DNA from: PLanc-01 sp034678485
GTDB lineage: Bacteria; Planctomycetota; Phycisphaerae; Sedimentisphaerales; Anaerobacaceae
Direction: 5' to 3'
DNA length: 64,000 bases
Assembly (NCBI GenBank): GCA_034678485.1
Contig: JAXDBU010000056.1
Coordinates: 1 to 64,000, forward strand
Shown here: positions 8,156 to 17,187 of the stretch, one piece after another
How the letters are laid out: each line of letters starts with the position of its first letter
How positions within the stretch are numbered: the first letter of the stretch is position 1
The notes under the pieces: model-generated
Seen by the model: the letters and a program-made list of their open reading frames with translations, nothing else
Database searches by the model: none
Told to the model about the DNA's origin: nothing
Translations under genes and position numbers: made by a program

Positions 8156-8353
8156 TCAGGACTCGGCAGGCTGTCGCACACCATGGATAGTATCGGCTTT
8201 TTGCCGGTGTGACAACACCCTGACGCTGAGCGAACGACGGACGACCGGGCAGTCCAGCACGCCCGTCAGGGTGTCCTGCCCCTCGCGATCGACCGGCGGC
8301 AGACGGCCGAGACCGTATCGTCTCGCCCGCTGGAACGCGTCCGACAGCGACAT
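8156..8353 (-). CDS. Possible small hypothetical ORF before rnpA
   Basis: 65 codons from ATG 8353, ending three bases before the rnpA start codon. Not recognised, and arginine-rich in the way out-of-frame GC-rich DNA often is. It overlaps the rnpA promoter and the inverted repeat. The tight spacing is the only argument for it; it may equally be non-coding spacer. Confidence 0.15.
   Translation of the reverse strand: MSLSDAFQRARRYGLGRLPPVDREGQDTLTGVLDCPVVRRSLSVRVLSHRQKADTIHGVRQPAES
8187..8215 (-). promoter_or_regulatory. Probable rnpA promoter
   Basis: On the minus strand TTGTCA (8215-8210) is followed after 17 bases by TACTAT (8192-8187), about 35 bases before the rnpA start. Good match to a sigma-70 promoter. 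The -35 box touches one arm of the inverted repeat at 8215-8274. Confidence 0.55.
8215..8274. repeat. 11-bp inverted repeat between atpC and rnpA
   Basis: ACACCCTGACG (8215-8225) and CGTCAGGGTGT (8264-8274) are perfect inverse copies separated by 38 bases. It could form a hairpin in the end of the atp transcript or a regulator site at the rnpA promoter. Confidence 0.6.
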
Positions 8354-8423
8354 CCGAGAGGTCTCCCAAGCGATTCTTGGCTGGAATCGGTCGCACTCGC
8401 CAGAAGGACACTCCGCATTGGGT

Positions 8424-8870
8424 TCACGGCTTGATCGATTCCACGATCCGCCGCAAGGCTCGCAGCCGTTCGTTCTCATGGGCGTGCTGGGCGGGGGATA
8501 GATCAGCCTCTGCGAGGCTCCTGGCTGTTTGGTCGATCATGGGCTCTATCGTCTCCGCGGTCAGATCGCGCAAGGGCAGGGCGTCGTAAGCAACCACAGT
8601 CACCGAGTTCTCCGCGACGAGAGCGAAACCGCCGTCAACGAAGAAATCCGCTTCCGCCGACGGTTCCGGTGCGGTGTGATCCTCCTGCGGCACTGGTGTG
8701 ACTCGGACGATGCCCAAGCCGAGCTGACTGAGCATGGGCATATGATCGTACAGGACGCCCACCAGGCCATCGTGGGCGGGGAAAACAACCGACGTGGTCC
8801 GGCAGTCCAGCAGCTTGCCCTTTGGGCCGATCAACTCACAACGAAACGTCTTGTGCTCAACGTTTACCAT
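8424..8870 (-). CDS. atpC: F1Fo ATP synthase epsilon subunit
   Basis: 148 residues, last gene of the ATP synthase operon. Epsilon belongs to the central stalk, couples rotation to the F1 head and can inhibit hydrolysis. The N-terminal beta-sandwich motif is present (FRCELIGPKGKLLDCRTTSV, VFPAHDGLVGVLYDHMPML, FFVDGGFALVAENSVTVVA), followed by the two-helix tail with DLSPAQHAHENERLRALRRI. It contains a 12-15 residue insertion (VPQEDHTAPEPSAEAD) between strands. A 142-base spacer with nothing recognisable separates it from atpD. Confidence 0.93.
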   Translation of the reverse strand: MVNVEHKTFRCELIGPKGKLLDCRTTSVVFPAHDGLVGVLYDHMPMLSQLGLGIVRVTPVPQEDHTAPEPSAEADFFVDGGFALVAENSVTVVAYDALPLRDLTAETIEPMIDQTARSLAEADLSPAQHAHENERLRALRRIVESIKP

Positions 8871-9012
8871 GGTGCTGCCGCCTGTCTGCTATGAATCGTC
8901 CCGTGTCGGAGAAGACGGCGCACGGCACACGTCGTACGAATTACACGAACCATCCGGTGATCCTGTTCTGAGTCTCTGGCTCCGGCCATTCCCACTTGTT
9001 TCGAGTTCCGTA

Positions 9013-10440
9013 TCACTTCTGTGCGAGCGTGTGGGCCTTCTGCGCTGCCTCTTCCACGGAGCCGACGTACATAAACGCCTCTTCCGGCAACTGGTCCCAT
9101 CGCCCCTCGCAGATCTGCTTGACGCTCTCGACGGTGTCCGCCATGCTGACGTACTTGCCTTCCAGACCGGTGAACTGGTGGGTCACGAAGAACGGCTGCG
9201 AGAAGAATCGCTCGATTCTCCTGGCGCGAGCCACTGTGGTCTGGTCCGCCTTGCTCAATTCGTCGATGCCCAGGATTGCGATGATGTCCTGCAGCTCGTT
9301 GTATCGCTGGAGATACTCCAGCACGGTCTGGGCGATGTCGTAGTGTTCCCGCCCGACGATGTTCGGATCGAGGATTCGGGAGGTGCTCTCCAGCGGATCG
9401 ACCGCCGGATAGATGCCTTTCTGCGCGATGGCTCGCTTGAGCACGACGAAGGAGTCCAGATGGGCGAAGGTCGTCGCCGGCGCAGGGTCCGTCAGATCGT
9501 CCGCCGGAACGTATACCGCTTGAACCGAGGTGACCGAGCCGCTCTTGGTGGACGCGATGCGTTCCTGGAGCTGGCCCATCTCCGTCGCCAGCGTGGGTTG
9601 ATAACCGACGGCTGACGGAATTCGACCCAGCAGAGCGGACACCTCCGACCCGGCCTGGGCGAAGCGGAAGATATTGTCGATGAACAGCAAGATGTCGCCG
9701 ATCCCGCTGTCGCGGAAGTGCTCCGCGATGGTCATCGCCGACAGGGCGACCCGAAGCCTGGATCCCGGCGGCTCATTCATCTGTCCAAACACCAGCGACG
9801 TGTGGTCCAGCACGGTGTCATTGGCGCCGGGGATCTTGGTTCTCTGCATTTCAAGCCACAGGTCGTTTCCCTCGCGGGTTCGTTCGCCGACGCCGGCGAA
9901 GACGGAGTACCCGCCGTGACGGGTGGCGATTCGTGCGATCAGTTCCTGGATGACGACGGTTTTGCCGACGCCCGCGCCGCCGAACAGGCCGGTCTTGCCG
10001 CCTCGCACGAAGGGACACAACAGGTCCACGACCTTGATGCCGGTCTCGAACATCTCGCTTTGCGCCGTCAGATCGACCAGACGAGGTGGTTCGTGGTGGA
10101 TCGACTTCCTGGTCTTGGCCTCGATGGGACCGCGGTCGTCGACGGGATCGCCGAAGAGGTTCAGGACCCGGCCCAGGGTCTCCGGCCCGACGGCCACTCT
10201 GAGCGGACTGCCGGTGTCGATGACCTCGGTGCCCCGGCGCAGGCCGAGCGTACTGCCCAGCGCCACGGCACGGATTCGTCCGCCGCCAAGGTGCTGTTGC
10301 ACTTCGCCTTGCAGCTTCTTCGGTTGACCGTTGAAGTCGTAGTTGATCTCCAACGCGTTGTACAGGGCCGGCACCTGCTCCGGCGAGAACCTCGCGTCGA
10401 AAACGCTGCCGATGACTTGCGTGAGTTTTCCTGTGTTCAC
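9013..10440 (-). CDS. atpD: F1Fo ATP synthase beta subunit
   Basis: 475 residues, normal length. Catalytic subunit of F1. The Walker A loop GGAGVGKTV, the catalytic glutamate region (AGVGERTREGNDLW), DELSEERF-like segment (IDELSKADQTTVARARRIE) and the Walker B LLFIDNIFRF are all intact. Its start overlaps the end of atpG by four bases (ATGA type), indicating coupled translation. Confidence 0.97.
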   Translation of the reverse strand: MNTGKLTQVIGSVFDARFSPEQVPALYNALEINYDFNGQPKKLQGEVQQHLGGGRIRAVALGSTLGLRRGTEVIDTGSPLRVAVGPETLGRVLNLFGDPVDDRGPIEAKTRKSIHHEPPRLVDLTAQSEMFETGIKVVDLLCPFVRGGKTGLFGGAGVGKTVVIQELIARIATRHGGYSVFAGVGERTREGNDLWLEMQRTKIPGANDTVLDHTSLVFGQMNEPPGSRLRVALSAMTIAEHFRDSGIGDILLFIDNIFRFAQAGSEVSALLGRIPSAVGYQPTLATEMGQLQERIASTKSGSVTSVQAVYVPADDLTDPAPATTFAHLDSFVVLKRAIAQKGIYPAVDPLESTSRILDPNIVGREHYDIAQTVLEYLQRYNELQDIIAILGIDELSKADQTTVARARRIERFFSQPFFVTHQFTGLEGKYVSMADTVESVKQICEGRWDQLPEEAFMYVGSVEEAAQKAHTLAQK

Positions 10441-11330
10441 TCCAGCGTCCCCATTCCACTGACGATATCAAGCAATTCGGATGTGATTTGCGTCTGGCGA
10501 GCGCGGTTGTAGTCCGTGGTGAGCTGTTTGATCATGTCCTCGGCGTTCTCCGTCGCGCTCCTCATGGCCACCATCCTCGCCAGGTGTTCGCTCAGGATGG
10601 CGTCGAGGAAACAGCTTTGCATCGAATAGTGCGTCAACATGCGGGCCAGGCTCTCGACAATCGTATTGGCCGAAGGCGACATGTGGAAGTCCTCGAACGT
10701 GAGGTTCCACGGCCAGATCACCTGGGCCCGCGTCGTCAGGTCGTCCACCAGCTCCAGCGGCGGCAGGATCGTCAGCGTCTGGGCGTGCTGGCTCGACGCG
10801 GAGTAGAATCGCATGTAGACGATGCCCAGGGAGTCGAGAGACCCGGACATGTACTGGTCGATGAACTCGTCGGCGATCGCACGGATTTGCAGGTTGCTGG
10901 GCATCTCTTCGAGATCCCTGTACACCTTCGCGGGCGTCAGGCCGTGGAAGGCCAGCATCGTTTCCAACCGGCTTTGCGGCATGTAAATGTCGAGTTGCCG
11001 GCCGCGAGTCTTCGCCCGCTGCACGTGGACCTCCAGCAGGCGGAGGATCTCCGAGTTGTACGACCCGCACAGACCCTTTCTCGAACCGATCACCAGAACG
11101 GCCATCCGACCGGACGAGTTCTCCTTGAGCAAGGGGTGGTCGATGGGGCGCTCGGGCGTCGCCAGCAGATACGCAATCCGAGCCAGCGCATCGCGGTAGT
11201 CTCCCGTCAACGCCCAGCGTCCCGAGTACGACTTGTACCGGGCCGACGAGATCATCTCCAGCGTCCGGGTCATCCGGGCGATGCTGTCTACCGCCTTGCG
11301 ACGAACGAAAATCTGGCGAATCGATGCCAT
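10437..11330 (-). CDS. atpG: F1Fo ATP synthase gamma subunit
   Basis: 297 residues from ATG 11330 (MASIRQIFVRR). The open frame extends to 11372, but that extension (FRISHFEFRIWIQ) is the translation of an intergenic repeat. Rotor shaft of F1: N-terminal helix with IARMTRTLEMISSARY and C-terminal helix with MVAMRSATENAEDMIKQLTT, NRARQTQITSELLDIVSG, as expected. The repeat at 11331-11449 lies directly upstream, so the ribosome site for atpG falls inside or next to it. Confidence 0.95.
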   Translation of the reverse strand: MASIRQIFVRRKAVDSIARMTRTLEMISSARYKSYSGRWALTGDYRDALARIAYLLATPERPIDHPLLKENSSGRMAVLVIGSRKGLCGSYNSEILRLLEVHVQRAKTRGRQLDIYMPQSRLETMLAFHGLTPAKVYRDLEEMPSNLQIRAIADEFIDQYMSGSLDSLGIVYMRFYSASSQHAQTLTILPPLELVDDLTTRAQVIWPWNLTFEDFHMSPSANTIVESLARMLTHYSMQSCFLDAILSEHLARMVAMRSATENAEDMIKQLTTDYNRARQTQITSELLDIVSGMGTLE

Positions 11331-11449
11331 CTGAATCCAAATTCGAAATTCGAAGTGCGAAATCCGAAACAAATCCGAATGTTCAAAAGCACATCCCCCA
11401 AACGGACCTGCCGGCCTGCGAAAGCGTTTCTGTCATTGCGATTTCGTAC
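11331..11449. repeat. Intergenic FEFRI-type repeat in the atp operon
   Basis: Contains TTCGAAATTCGAAGTGCG then AAATCCGAAACAAATCCGAA on the plus strand, closely matching the element at 54050-54206. AT-rich against a GC-rich background. It fills the whole spacer between atpA and atpG without a gene. When translated it gives the FEFRI-type peptides seen in spurious ORFs. Confidence 0.8.
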
Positions 11450-12964
11450 TTACTTTCCACTGTAGGTACTCTTGAATTCCTTGATGCTCTCGGTGATCTT
11501 CTCTGCCAGCTCATCGGAGAGCTTGCCCGTCTGGTCGATTTCGCGAACGAGATCCGGATGTCGTTCGTTCAGCCAGCGCAACATGTCCGCCGCAAAGGCG
11601 ACGACCGATCCGACTGCGATCTCGTCCAGCAGTCCGGAAGAGCCTGCCAGGATCGTCACTACCTGTTCGCCCACGGACACCGGCGAGAACTGAGGCTGCT
11701 TGAGCAACTCGACCATACGATGACCTCGTTCGAGCCGGCGCTGCGAGGCCCGGTCCAGCTCGGTCCCAAGCCGGGCGAAGTCCTGCAATTCGTAATAGGC
11801 CGCCAGGTCGATCCGAAGTTTGCCGGCGACCTTCTTCATCGCGGGAACCTGGGCGTCGCCGCCGACGCGACTGACGCTGACGCCCACGTCGATGGCCGGC
11901 CGGACCCCTGCATGAAACAGGTCCTTCTGGAGGTAGATCTGGCCGTCGGTGATCGAGATGATGTTGGTCGGGATGTAGGCGGAGATCTGCCCTTCGAGCG
12001 TCTCGACGATGGGCAGAGCGGTCAGTGAGCCGGCGCCGAGCTTGTCGGAGAGCTTGACGCTGCGTTCGAGCAATCGACTGTGCAGATAGAAGATGTCGCC
12101 TGGATAGGCTTCGCGTCCGGCGGGCCGTCGGAGCAGCAGACTCAGCTGCCGGTAAGCTACCGCATGCTTGCTCAGGTCGTCGTAGATGCACAGCGTGTCG
12201 CGATGCTTGTCGTACATGAAATGCTCGGCCACCGCGCAGCCGGCATAGGGGGCAATGTACTGCATCGGGGCGCTGTCGGCCGCGGAGGCGGCGATCACGA
12301 TCGTGTACTGCATCGCGCCGTGACGACGCAGCGTGTCGATCACCTCTGCAATCGTCGAGTCTTTCTGCCCAATCGCCACGTAAACGCAGATGACGTTCTT
12401 GCCCTTCTGATTGATGATCGTGTCCAAGGCGATGGCGGTCTTGCCCGTTTTGCGGTCGCCGATGATGAGCTCTCGCTGCCCTCGTCCGATGGGGATCATC
12501 GAGTCGATGCTCTTCAGGCCGGTCTGGAGGGGCTGGCGGACGGGCTGGCGATGGGCGATGCCCGGGGCCTCGGACTCGATCAGACGAGTGGCCGTGGTTC
12601 CGATCGCCGGACCGCCGTCGAGCGGCTGGCACAGCGGCGTCACAATTCGCCCAAGCAACTCTTCTCCGACGGGCACCGCCATCAGCCTGTTGGTCGAGCG
12701 GACGTCGGAACCCTCTCTCACCTTCGTAAAGTCCCCGTAGATGACGGCGGCAAGCGAGTCCTCTTCGAGGTTGAAGACCTCGCCGATTGCGTCATTCTCA
12801 AACAGGAGCGTCTCGCCCGCCTGGGCGTCGTTCAGCCCGTAGACGCGAGCGATGCCGTCGCCCACCTCGACGACCCGGCCGACTTTGGCGACATCGAGCC
12901 TCGCCTCGTACTGGCCGATCTGCTGTTTCAGGATGTTCGTGATTTCGCTGACACTGATCTTCAT
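11450..12964 (-). CDS. atpA: F1Fo ATP synthase alpha subunit
   Basis: 504 residues, full length. Regulatory nucleotide-binding subunit of F1, with P-loop GDRKTGKTAIA, the VYVAIGQKDSTIAEV segment, and the alpha-specific VSVSRVGGDAQVPAMK. The N-terminal GDGIARVYGLNDAQAGE is intact. It overlaps atpH by four bases. Confidence 0.97.
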   Translation of the reverse strand: MKISVSEITNILKQQIGQYEARLDVAKVGRVVEVGDGIARVYGLNDAQAGETLLFENDAIGEVFNLEEDSLAAVIYGDFTKVREGSDVRSTNRLMAVPVGEELLGRIVTPLCQPLDGGPAIGTTATRLIESEAPGIAHRQPVRQPLQTGLKSIDSMIPIGRGQRELIIGDRKTGKTAIALDTIINQKGKNVICVYVAIGQKDSTIAEVIDTLRRHGAMQYTIVIAASAADSAPMQYIAPYAGCAVAEHFMYDKHRDTLCIYDDLSKHAVAYRQLSLLLRRPAGREAYPGDIFYLHSRLLERSVKLSDKLGAGSLTALPIVETLEGQISAYIPTNIISITDGQIYLQKDLFHAGVRPAIDVGVSVSRVGGDAQVPAMKKVAGKLRIDLAAYYELQDFARLGTELDRASQRRLERGHRMVELLKQPQFSPVSVGEQVVTILAGSSGLLDEIAVGSVVAFAADMLRWLNERHPDLVREIDQTGKLSDELAEKITESIKEFKSTYSGK

Positions 12965-13530
12965 GGGTTTTGTTGCCCTCTCTCGGGGTGAGTGATCCGG
13001 CTGACGGTGCGAACGAGCCGGCCGCGGATGGAGTTGTCGAGCACCTTATCGCCGTAACGGAAGATCACACCGCCCAGAATGGAGGGATCGACGCGGACCT
13101 CGAGGTCCACCCTGACGTTCATCGCCTCGGCCAGGTCCTGCGACAACTTCGCCCGCTGGTCCTCAGGCAGCTCCTGCGCCACGACCGCCGTCACCGTCCG
13201 GTATCCACTGCGGGCGCGACACAACTGGAGGTACTGGTCGACAATCTCCGGCAGGATACGGCCACGGTTGTGCTCGATGGCTACGGCGATCGAATTGAGC
13301 GTGAGCCGATGCAGCCTGTCTGAGAACACCCGGGTAATCAAGTCCTGCTTGGTCTGTTCCGCGAAGTAGGGCGAGGCCAGGAACGCCTGGAACGTCGATT
13401 CCTCCCTCAGCAGCGAGGACAACGCCTCCGCGTCGGCCTGGACCACGTCCACAGCCTGGGCCTGCTCGGCCAGATCCAGCAGGCTCTGGGCATAGGCCTC
13501 GACGAGGAGAGTCGAAGTGCCGCTGCTCAT
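12961..13530 (-). CDS. atpH: F1Fo ATP synthase delta subunit
   Basis: 189 residues. OSCP/delta family stator subunit linking F1 to the b subunits: LLVEAYAQSLLDLAEQAQAV at the start, FLASPYFAEQTKQDLITRVF in the middle, and the diagnostic C-terminal DPSILGGVIFRYGDKVLDNS. It overlaps both neighbours by four bases. Confidence 0.94.
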   Translation of the reverse strand: MSSGTSTLLVEAYAQSLLDLAEQAQAVDVVQADAEALSSLLREESTFQAFLASPYFAEQTKQDLITRVFSDRLHRLTLNSIAVAIEHNRGRILPEIVDQYLQLCRARSGYRTVTAVVAQELPEDQRAKLSQDLAEAMNVRVDLEVRVDPSILGGVIFRYGDKVLDNSIRGRLVRTVSRITHPERGQQNP

Positions 13531-14105
13531 TGGAGGCCCCCGGTCTGCCTGACATGAGCCACGGCCTCTTCGATAAGCCGGTTGTTGTCCTGCTCGGTCA
13601 TCGTCCGTCCGAGCACCTGGCTGCTCACCTGAAGCACGATGTCGCCGGTCTGTTTCCAGATATCCTCGACGGCCGTCGTGCGAGCGCTCTCGATCTCCTC
13701 ATGCGTGCGCCGTCGGATGGCCTGAGTCTCCTCGCGGGCCTTTTCCGCCATCTCCTGCTGATATCGCTGAGCCTGCTCCATTGCCTGCTGGACGAGCGAC
13801 AGACCCTGCTGCTTGTAGTCACCGAGCAGGTGCTCGGCCTTGACTCGGGAGTCCTCGGCCGATTTCAGTTGTTGCTCGATGTGACTCTGCCGGGCGTTGA
13901 GCCCGCTGAGCAAGGGCTTCCAGGCGAACGTGCCCAGCACGACCAGCAAGACCACGAACGCCGCGACGGTCCAGATCGTATCGCCGAACGTCCCGCTGAA
14001 GAGGCCGGAGCCGCCGGCCTCGCCCTCGGCCGAGTGCTCTGCCCAGGCGACGCCGCACAACGAAGCCGTCACGACAACGGCACAGAATAGTGCTGTCTTG
14101 GCCAT
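13527..14105 (-). CDS. atpF: F1Fo ATP synthase b subunit
   Basis: 192 residues. Peripheral stalk: a signal-peptide-like N-terminus (ALFCAVVVTASLCGVAWA), a membrane helix (TIWTVAAFVVLLVVLGTFAW) ending in KPLL, then a long charged coiled coil (ARQSHIEQQLKSAEDSRVKA onward). The extra N-terminal hydrophobic segment is longer than in E. coli b. It lies between atpE and atpH in the standard order. Confidence 0.93.
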   Translation of the reverse strand: MAKTALFCAVVVTASLCGVAWAEHSAEGEAGGSGLFSGTFGDTIWTVAAFVVLLVVLGTFAWKPLLSGLNARQSHIEQQLKSAEDSRVKAEHLLGDYKQQGLSLVQQAMEQAQRYQQEMAEKAREETQAIRRRTHEEIESARTTAVEDIWKQTGDIVLQVSSQVLGRTMTEQDNNRLIEEAVAHVRQTGGLQ

Positions 14106-14124
14106 GGGTATGCGATCCTGATTC

Positions 14125-14403
14125 TCAGTGCAGCCAGAACACGGCGAGGAAGCAAATCAGCAGCGCGAAGAACGTGACGCCTTCGATGAGAGCCGCTGCG
14201 ATGATCATGCTCATGAAGATACGGCCTCCCGCTTCCGGCTGACGCGCGATGGATTCGACCGCCTTGCCGCCGATGAAGCCGACGCCGATCCCGGCCCCGA
14301 TGATGATCAGGCTGGCCGCGATGACGGCGCCGAAGATGGCAAGCGACATGTTGTTGCCCGCTGCCGCGGCCAGAACAGAACACATCATATAGTCCATTGC
14401 CAA
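14125..14403 (-). CDS. atpE: F1Fo ATP synthase c subunit, proton type
   Basis: 92 residues forming a two-helix hairpin in the rotor ring. Helix 1 has the glycine motif GAGIGVGFIGGKA, the polar loop is ARQPEAGG, and the ion-carrying carboxylate in helix 2 is Glu74 (ALIEGV). Compared with sodium-type c subunits the glutamine of helix 1 is replaced by Val41 and the Ser/Thr after the glutamate by Gly75-Val76, so proton coupling is inferred. The N-terminus is slightly extended (MAMDYMMCSVLAAAAGNN). Confidence 0.95.
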   Translation of the reverse strand: MAMDYMMCSVLAAAAGNNMSLAIFGAVIAASLIIIGAGIGVGFIGGKAVESIARQPEAGGRIFMSMIIAAALIEGVTFFALLICFLAVFWLH

Positions 14404-14418
14404 TTCTCCAAAACCATG

Positions 14419-15210
14419 CTAATGCTCCGAGCCGGTGGCCAATGAGATGTACAAGGCGGACAGGAAGGTGAACACATAGGCCTGGATGAAGGCCACCATC
14501 AGCTCCAGAAACGACAGTGCCACGCAGGCGACCACGGAAACCGATGCCACGCCGAGGTTCTTGAAGATGAACACCAGGCCGAGGATCGTCCCGAGGACCA
14601 TGTGGCCCGCAACGATATTTGCAAAGAGTCGGATTGCCAGGCTGAACGGTCGCACGAACAGGCCCAGCACTTCCAGTGGATAGATCAGCGGCATCAGCCA
14701 GCGCGGCGCCGGGGGCGCCAGATGGGCCAGATAGCCGATCAGTCCGTGCTGACGGATTCCCCAGACATGGGTCATGATGAACGAGACGACCGCCAGGGCG
14801 CCGGTGATCCAGATGTTCGCGGTGGCAGGGCCCCCGAAGTGGCTCCGCCTTCCTGTCGCGAGGCTGATGATCTTCTCCGTCGGAATCATCGCCACCAGGT
14901 TCAGCGTCAGGATGAAGAAGAACGTGGTCCAGAGGAATCCGATGTAGCGGTCCGTGCGCGGGCCGAGCAGAGGTCGGGCCATCTCTTCCCGCAGGAAGAC
15001 GCAGATGGATTCGACGAGGTTCTGCAGACCGCCGGGGATGAGCTTGGGAGATCGCGCCGCCAGGGGGATGCCCACAAGAAGAATCCCGGTCGCCGCGAGG
15101 ACCATGGTCGCGTGATTGCTCAGGACCACGTGCAGCGATCCCAAGTGAAACGTGAACAGGGGCACCGCTGTAATCGGCTCAAGCGGATTCAACTCCGCCA
15201 GAATCGTCAT
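14419..15210 (-). CDS. atpB: F1Fo ATP synthase a subunit
   Basis: 263 residues from ATG 15210; an upstream GTG at 15231 is also possible, and neither has a strong ribosome site. Proton half-channel subunit with five to six membrane helices. The essential arginine lies in FSLAIRLFANIVAGHMVLG, and the C-terminal helix contains FLELMVAFIQAYVFTFLSAL. First gene of the operon; no atpI is found upstream. Confidence 0.93.
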   Translation of the reverse strand: MTILAELNPLEPITAVPLFTFHLGSLHVVLSNHATMVLAATGILLVGIPLAARSPKLIPGGLQNLVESICVFLREEMARPLLGPRTDRYIGFLWTTFFFILTLNLVAMIPTEKIISLATGRRSHFGGPATANIWITGALAVVSFIMTHVWGIRQHGLIGYLAHLAPPAPRWLMPLIYPLEVLGLFVRPFSLAIRLFANIVAGHMVLGTILGLVFIFKNLGVASVSVVACVALSFLELMVAFIQAYVFTFLSALYISLATGSEH

Positions 15211-15492
15211 GTCCACTGCATCCGTAACCACAGTACTCTACACCTATCCATGGCCCCGCAGGTACTTTGTGGATGGTCGCATCGAGCGACCGTTGATCCT
15301 GTGTGTGCGTGCGGCTTATGCCGAAGAGCGCAGGCATACTCAGGCAAACACATGCGTGAATCTACCAGTTGCGCGTCGGGCAGGCAAGAGAATAAGCTCG
15401 GCTTCGACGGACAATTCCTCTGCGGCGGGCAGACCGACAACGGCGCGCAGGGCGATCTGCGAATCGAACCCAATGTGCAGGCGAACCTGTCC
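15211..15492. other. Spacer upstream of the atp operon
   Basis: About 280 bases between the sialate esterase stop and atpB. It must hold the atp promoter, but no convincing -35/-10 pair can be picked out by eye. No gene or RNA recognised. Confidence 0.4.
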
Positions 15493-17064
15493 CTATTTGT
15501 TGTTGACTGTCGTGCCGGCCCAGGTATCCGTCCGGAACGGCGACGCCGGCAGCCCGGCCTTGTTGAACAGGTTGCAGACCGGATTGTCCGCCCAAGCATA
15601 CCGCACGGCCACCGGGGCCGCGATCTCCTTGCTGCTGACGACCACGGTATCACCCTGGATGCCGGCGTCCGCCCAGACGAACTTGCGGTCCTCGCCGGCG
15701 ATGGCGAAGCCCTTGAGCGGCTCACCTCCCTGGGCGACGAGCCCGCCGGCGCAGTGGTCGAAGTGCAAGATGATCTTGCCTTCGTTCGTCTCCATCGACT
15801 GATAAAGAGGACCCGAATATGCGACTCGCCGGCCGTAGGTCTTCGCCAGGGCCCACAGGGCCAGACGCTTACCCACATCCTGCTTGTTCTTCGGGTGGAT
15901 GTCTTTGGCGTCACCGATGTCGATGGTGACGGCCATGCCGGTATAGGGCAGGTCGAGCGTCATCAACTGGGCTTCTCGCAGTTCGGCCCAGGCGCTCTCG
16001 CCGGGCGTGTCCTTCACCTCCATGAAATTGGCCAACTGCACGAAGAGGAACGGAAAATCGCCCTGGTCCCAGTCATCCCACCAGCACTTGATCATCGTGG
16101 GGAACAGTTCGCGGTACTGATAGGCTCGTCCGGCGTTCGATTCGCCCTGATACCAAATGGCCCCTGCGACGGTGTAGCCCAGCAGGGGAGCAATCATGGC
16201 ATTGTAGAGGCCCATTGGCGACTGGTAGTGCCCGGGACCCATCGGCGGATTCGGCCTGCCGCCGGGAGCCGGCTTGCCCTCGGTTTTGGCCGTGGCAGCC
16301 GCTTGTTCCCACTTGGCGAGGGCTTCCTTGTACTTGACTATCGCTTGCGGATACTCTGCTACCGCCTGCTTGTATCGTGCCAGGATGGGCTCGAAATTGG
16401 GATTCTCCTCCAGTCTCGCCTGGCTCGTCCAGGACTCGGCGGGGGTGCCGCCCCAGGAGGTGTGAATCAAACCGATCGGCTGCTTGAGTTCCTCATGCAG
16501 ATGTCGTCCGAAGAAGTAGCCGACGGCCGTGAAGTCGCCCACGGTCTCGGGGCTGCACTCGACCCATTTGCCGGAGCAGTCATCCTGCGGCGTCTCCGCG
16601 ACGCGTCGCTCAACGGTGAACAGTCGGATCTTGGGGTATGTGGCGCCCGCGATTTCCTGTTCGCTGTGGGCCGACCGTCCGACCGGCCACTGCATATTCG
16701 ACTGTCCGGAACAGACCCAGACCTGTCCGGCCAGGATGTTCTGGATCGTGACGGTGTTCTTGCCCTTGAGTGTGATCTGATAGGGGCCCCCGACGTTCGG
16801 AGCGATCATGTGGAAGTCCCATTTGCCCTGGGGATCGGCCTGGACGCCCCATGTGAAACTGCGCCAACTGATGCCGACCTCAATCTGTTCGTTGGGGTCA
16901 GCCCATCCCCACAGACGCACCTGACCTCCCGCCTGGACGACCATGTTGTCGCCGATGATCGCGGGCAAACGGACATCTGCCTGGGAGTTCGCAGCCGCCA
17001 TGGCTGTGATTGCGCACACAGCCACTCTTGCGAGACGGCAGAAAGCAGTCTTATCATTGTGCAT
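15493..17064 (-). CDS. Sialate O-acetylesterase (SASA/SGNH family), secreted
   Basis: 523 residues with a signal peptide (VAVCAITAMAAANSQA). After a beta domain (LPAIIGDNMVVQAGGQVRLW) comes the esterase domain with the serine motif GQSNM (Ser122). IHTSWGGTPAESW, AIWYQGESNAGRAYQYRELF and the late DIGDAKDIHPKNKQDVGKRL carry the other SGNH blocks, including the Asp/His pair near the end. These enzymes remove O-acetyl groups from sialic acids or related sugars and are numerous in polysaccharide-degrading planctomycetes. A promoter lies at 17159-17187. Confidence 0.9.
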   Translation of the reverse strand: MHNDKTAFCRLARVAVCAITAMAAANSQADVRLPAIIGDNMVVQAGGQVRLWGWADPNEQIEVGISWRSFTWGVQADPQGKWDFHMIAPNVGGPYQITLKGKNTVTIQNILAGQVWVCSGQSNMQWPVGRSAHSEQEIAGATYPKIRLFTVERRVAETPQDDCSGKWVECSPETVGDFTAVGYFFGRHLHEELKQPIGLIHTSWGGTPAESWTSQARLEENPNFEPILARYKQAVAEYPQAIVKYKEALAKWEQAAATAKTEGKPAPGGRPNPPMGPGHYQSPMGLYNAMIAPLLGYTVAGAIWYQGESNAGRAYQYRELFPTMIKCWWDDWDQGDFPFLFVQLANFMEVKDTPGESAWAELREAQLMTLDLPYTGMAVTIDIGDAKDIHPKNKQDVGKRLALWALAKTYGRRVAYSGPLYQSMETNEGKIILHFDHCAGGLVAQGGEPLKGFAIAGEDRKFVWADAGIQGDTVVVSSKEIAAPVAVRYAWADNPVCNLFNKAGLPASPFRTDTWAGTTVNNK

Positions 17065-17158
17065 CTGTTCTCTCCTTTAAGTACGGGCCATTGCCGTGCC
17101 ACGCGCCGCCGGAAGGTAACTCAGTGCCCCCGACTTCAATGAATCGCATAGTATCACT

Positions 17159-17187
17159 ATTATACCACTCCGTGACAGGCCAGTAAA
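17159..17187 (-). promoter_or_regulatory. Probable promoter of the sialate esterase gene
   Basis: Minus strand TTTACT (17187-17182), 17 bases, TATAAT (17164-17159), about 95 bases before the start codon. The rest of the 17065-17471 spacer shows no gene. Confidence 0.5.

Noticed and set aside
8156..8423. rpmH (ribosomal protein L34) upstream of rnpA
   Set aside because: No sequence resembling the L34 KRTYQPS/RAR...KGR pattern in any frame.
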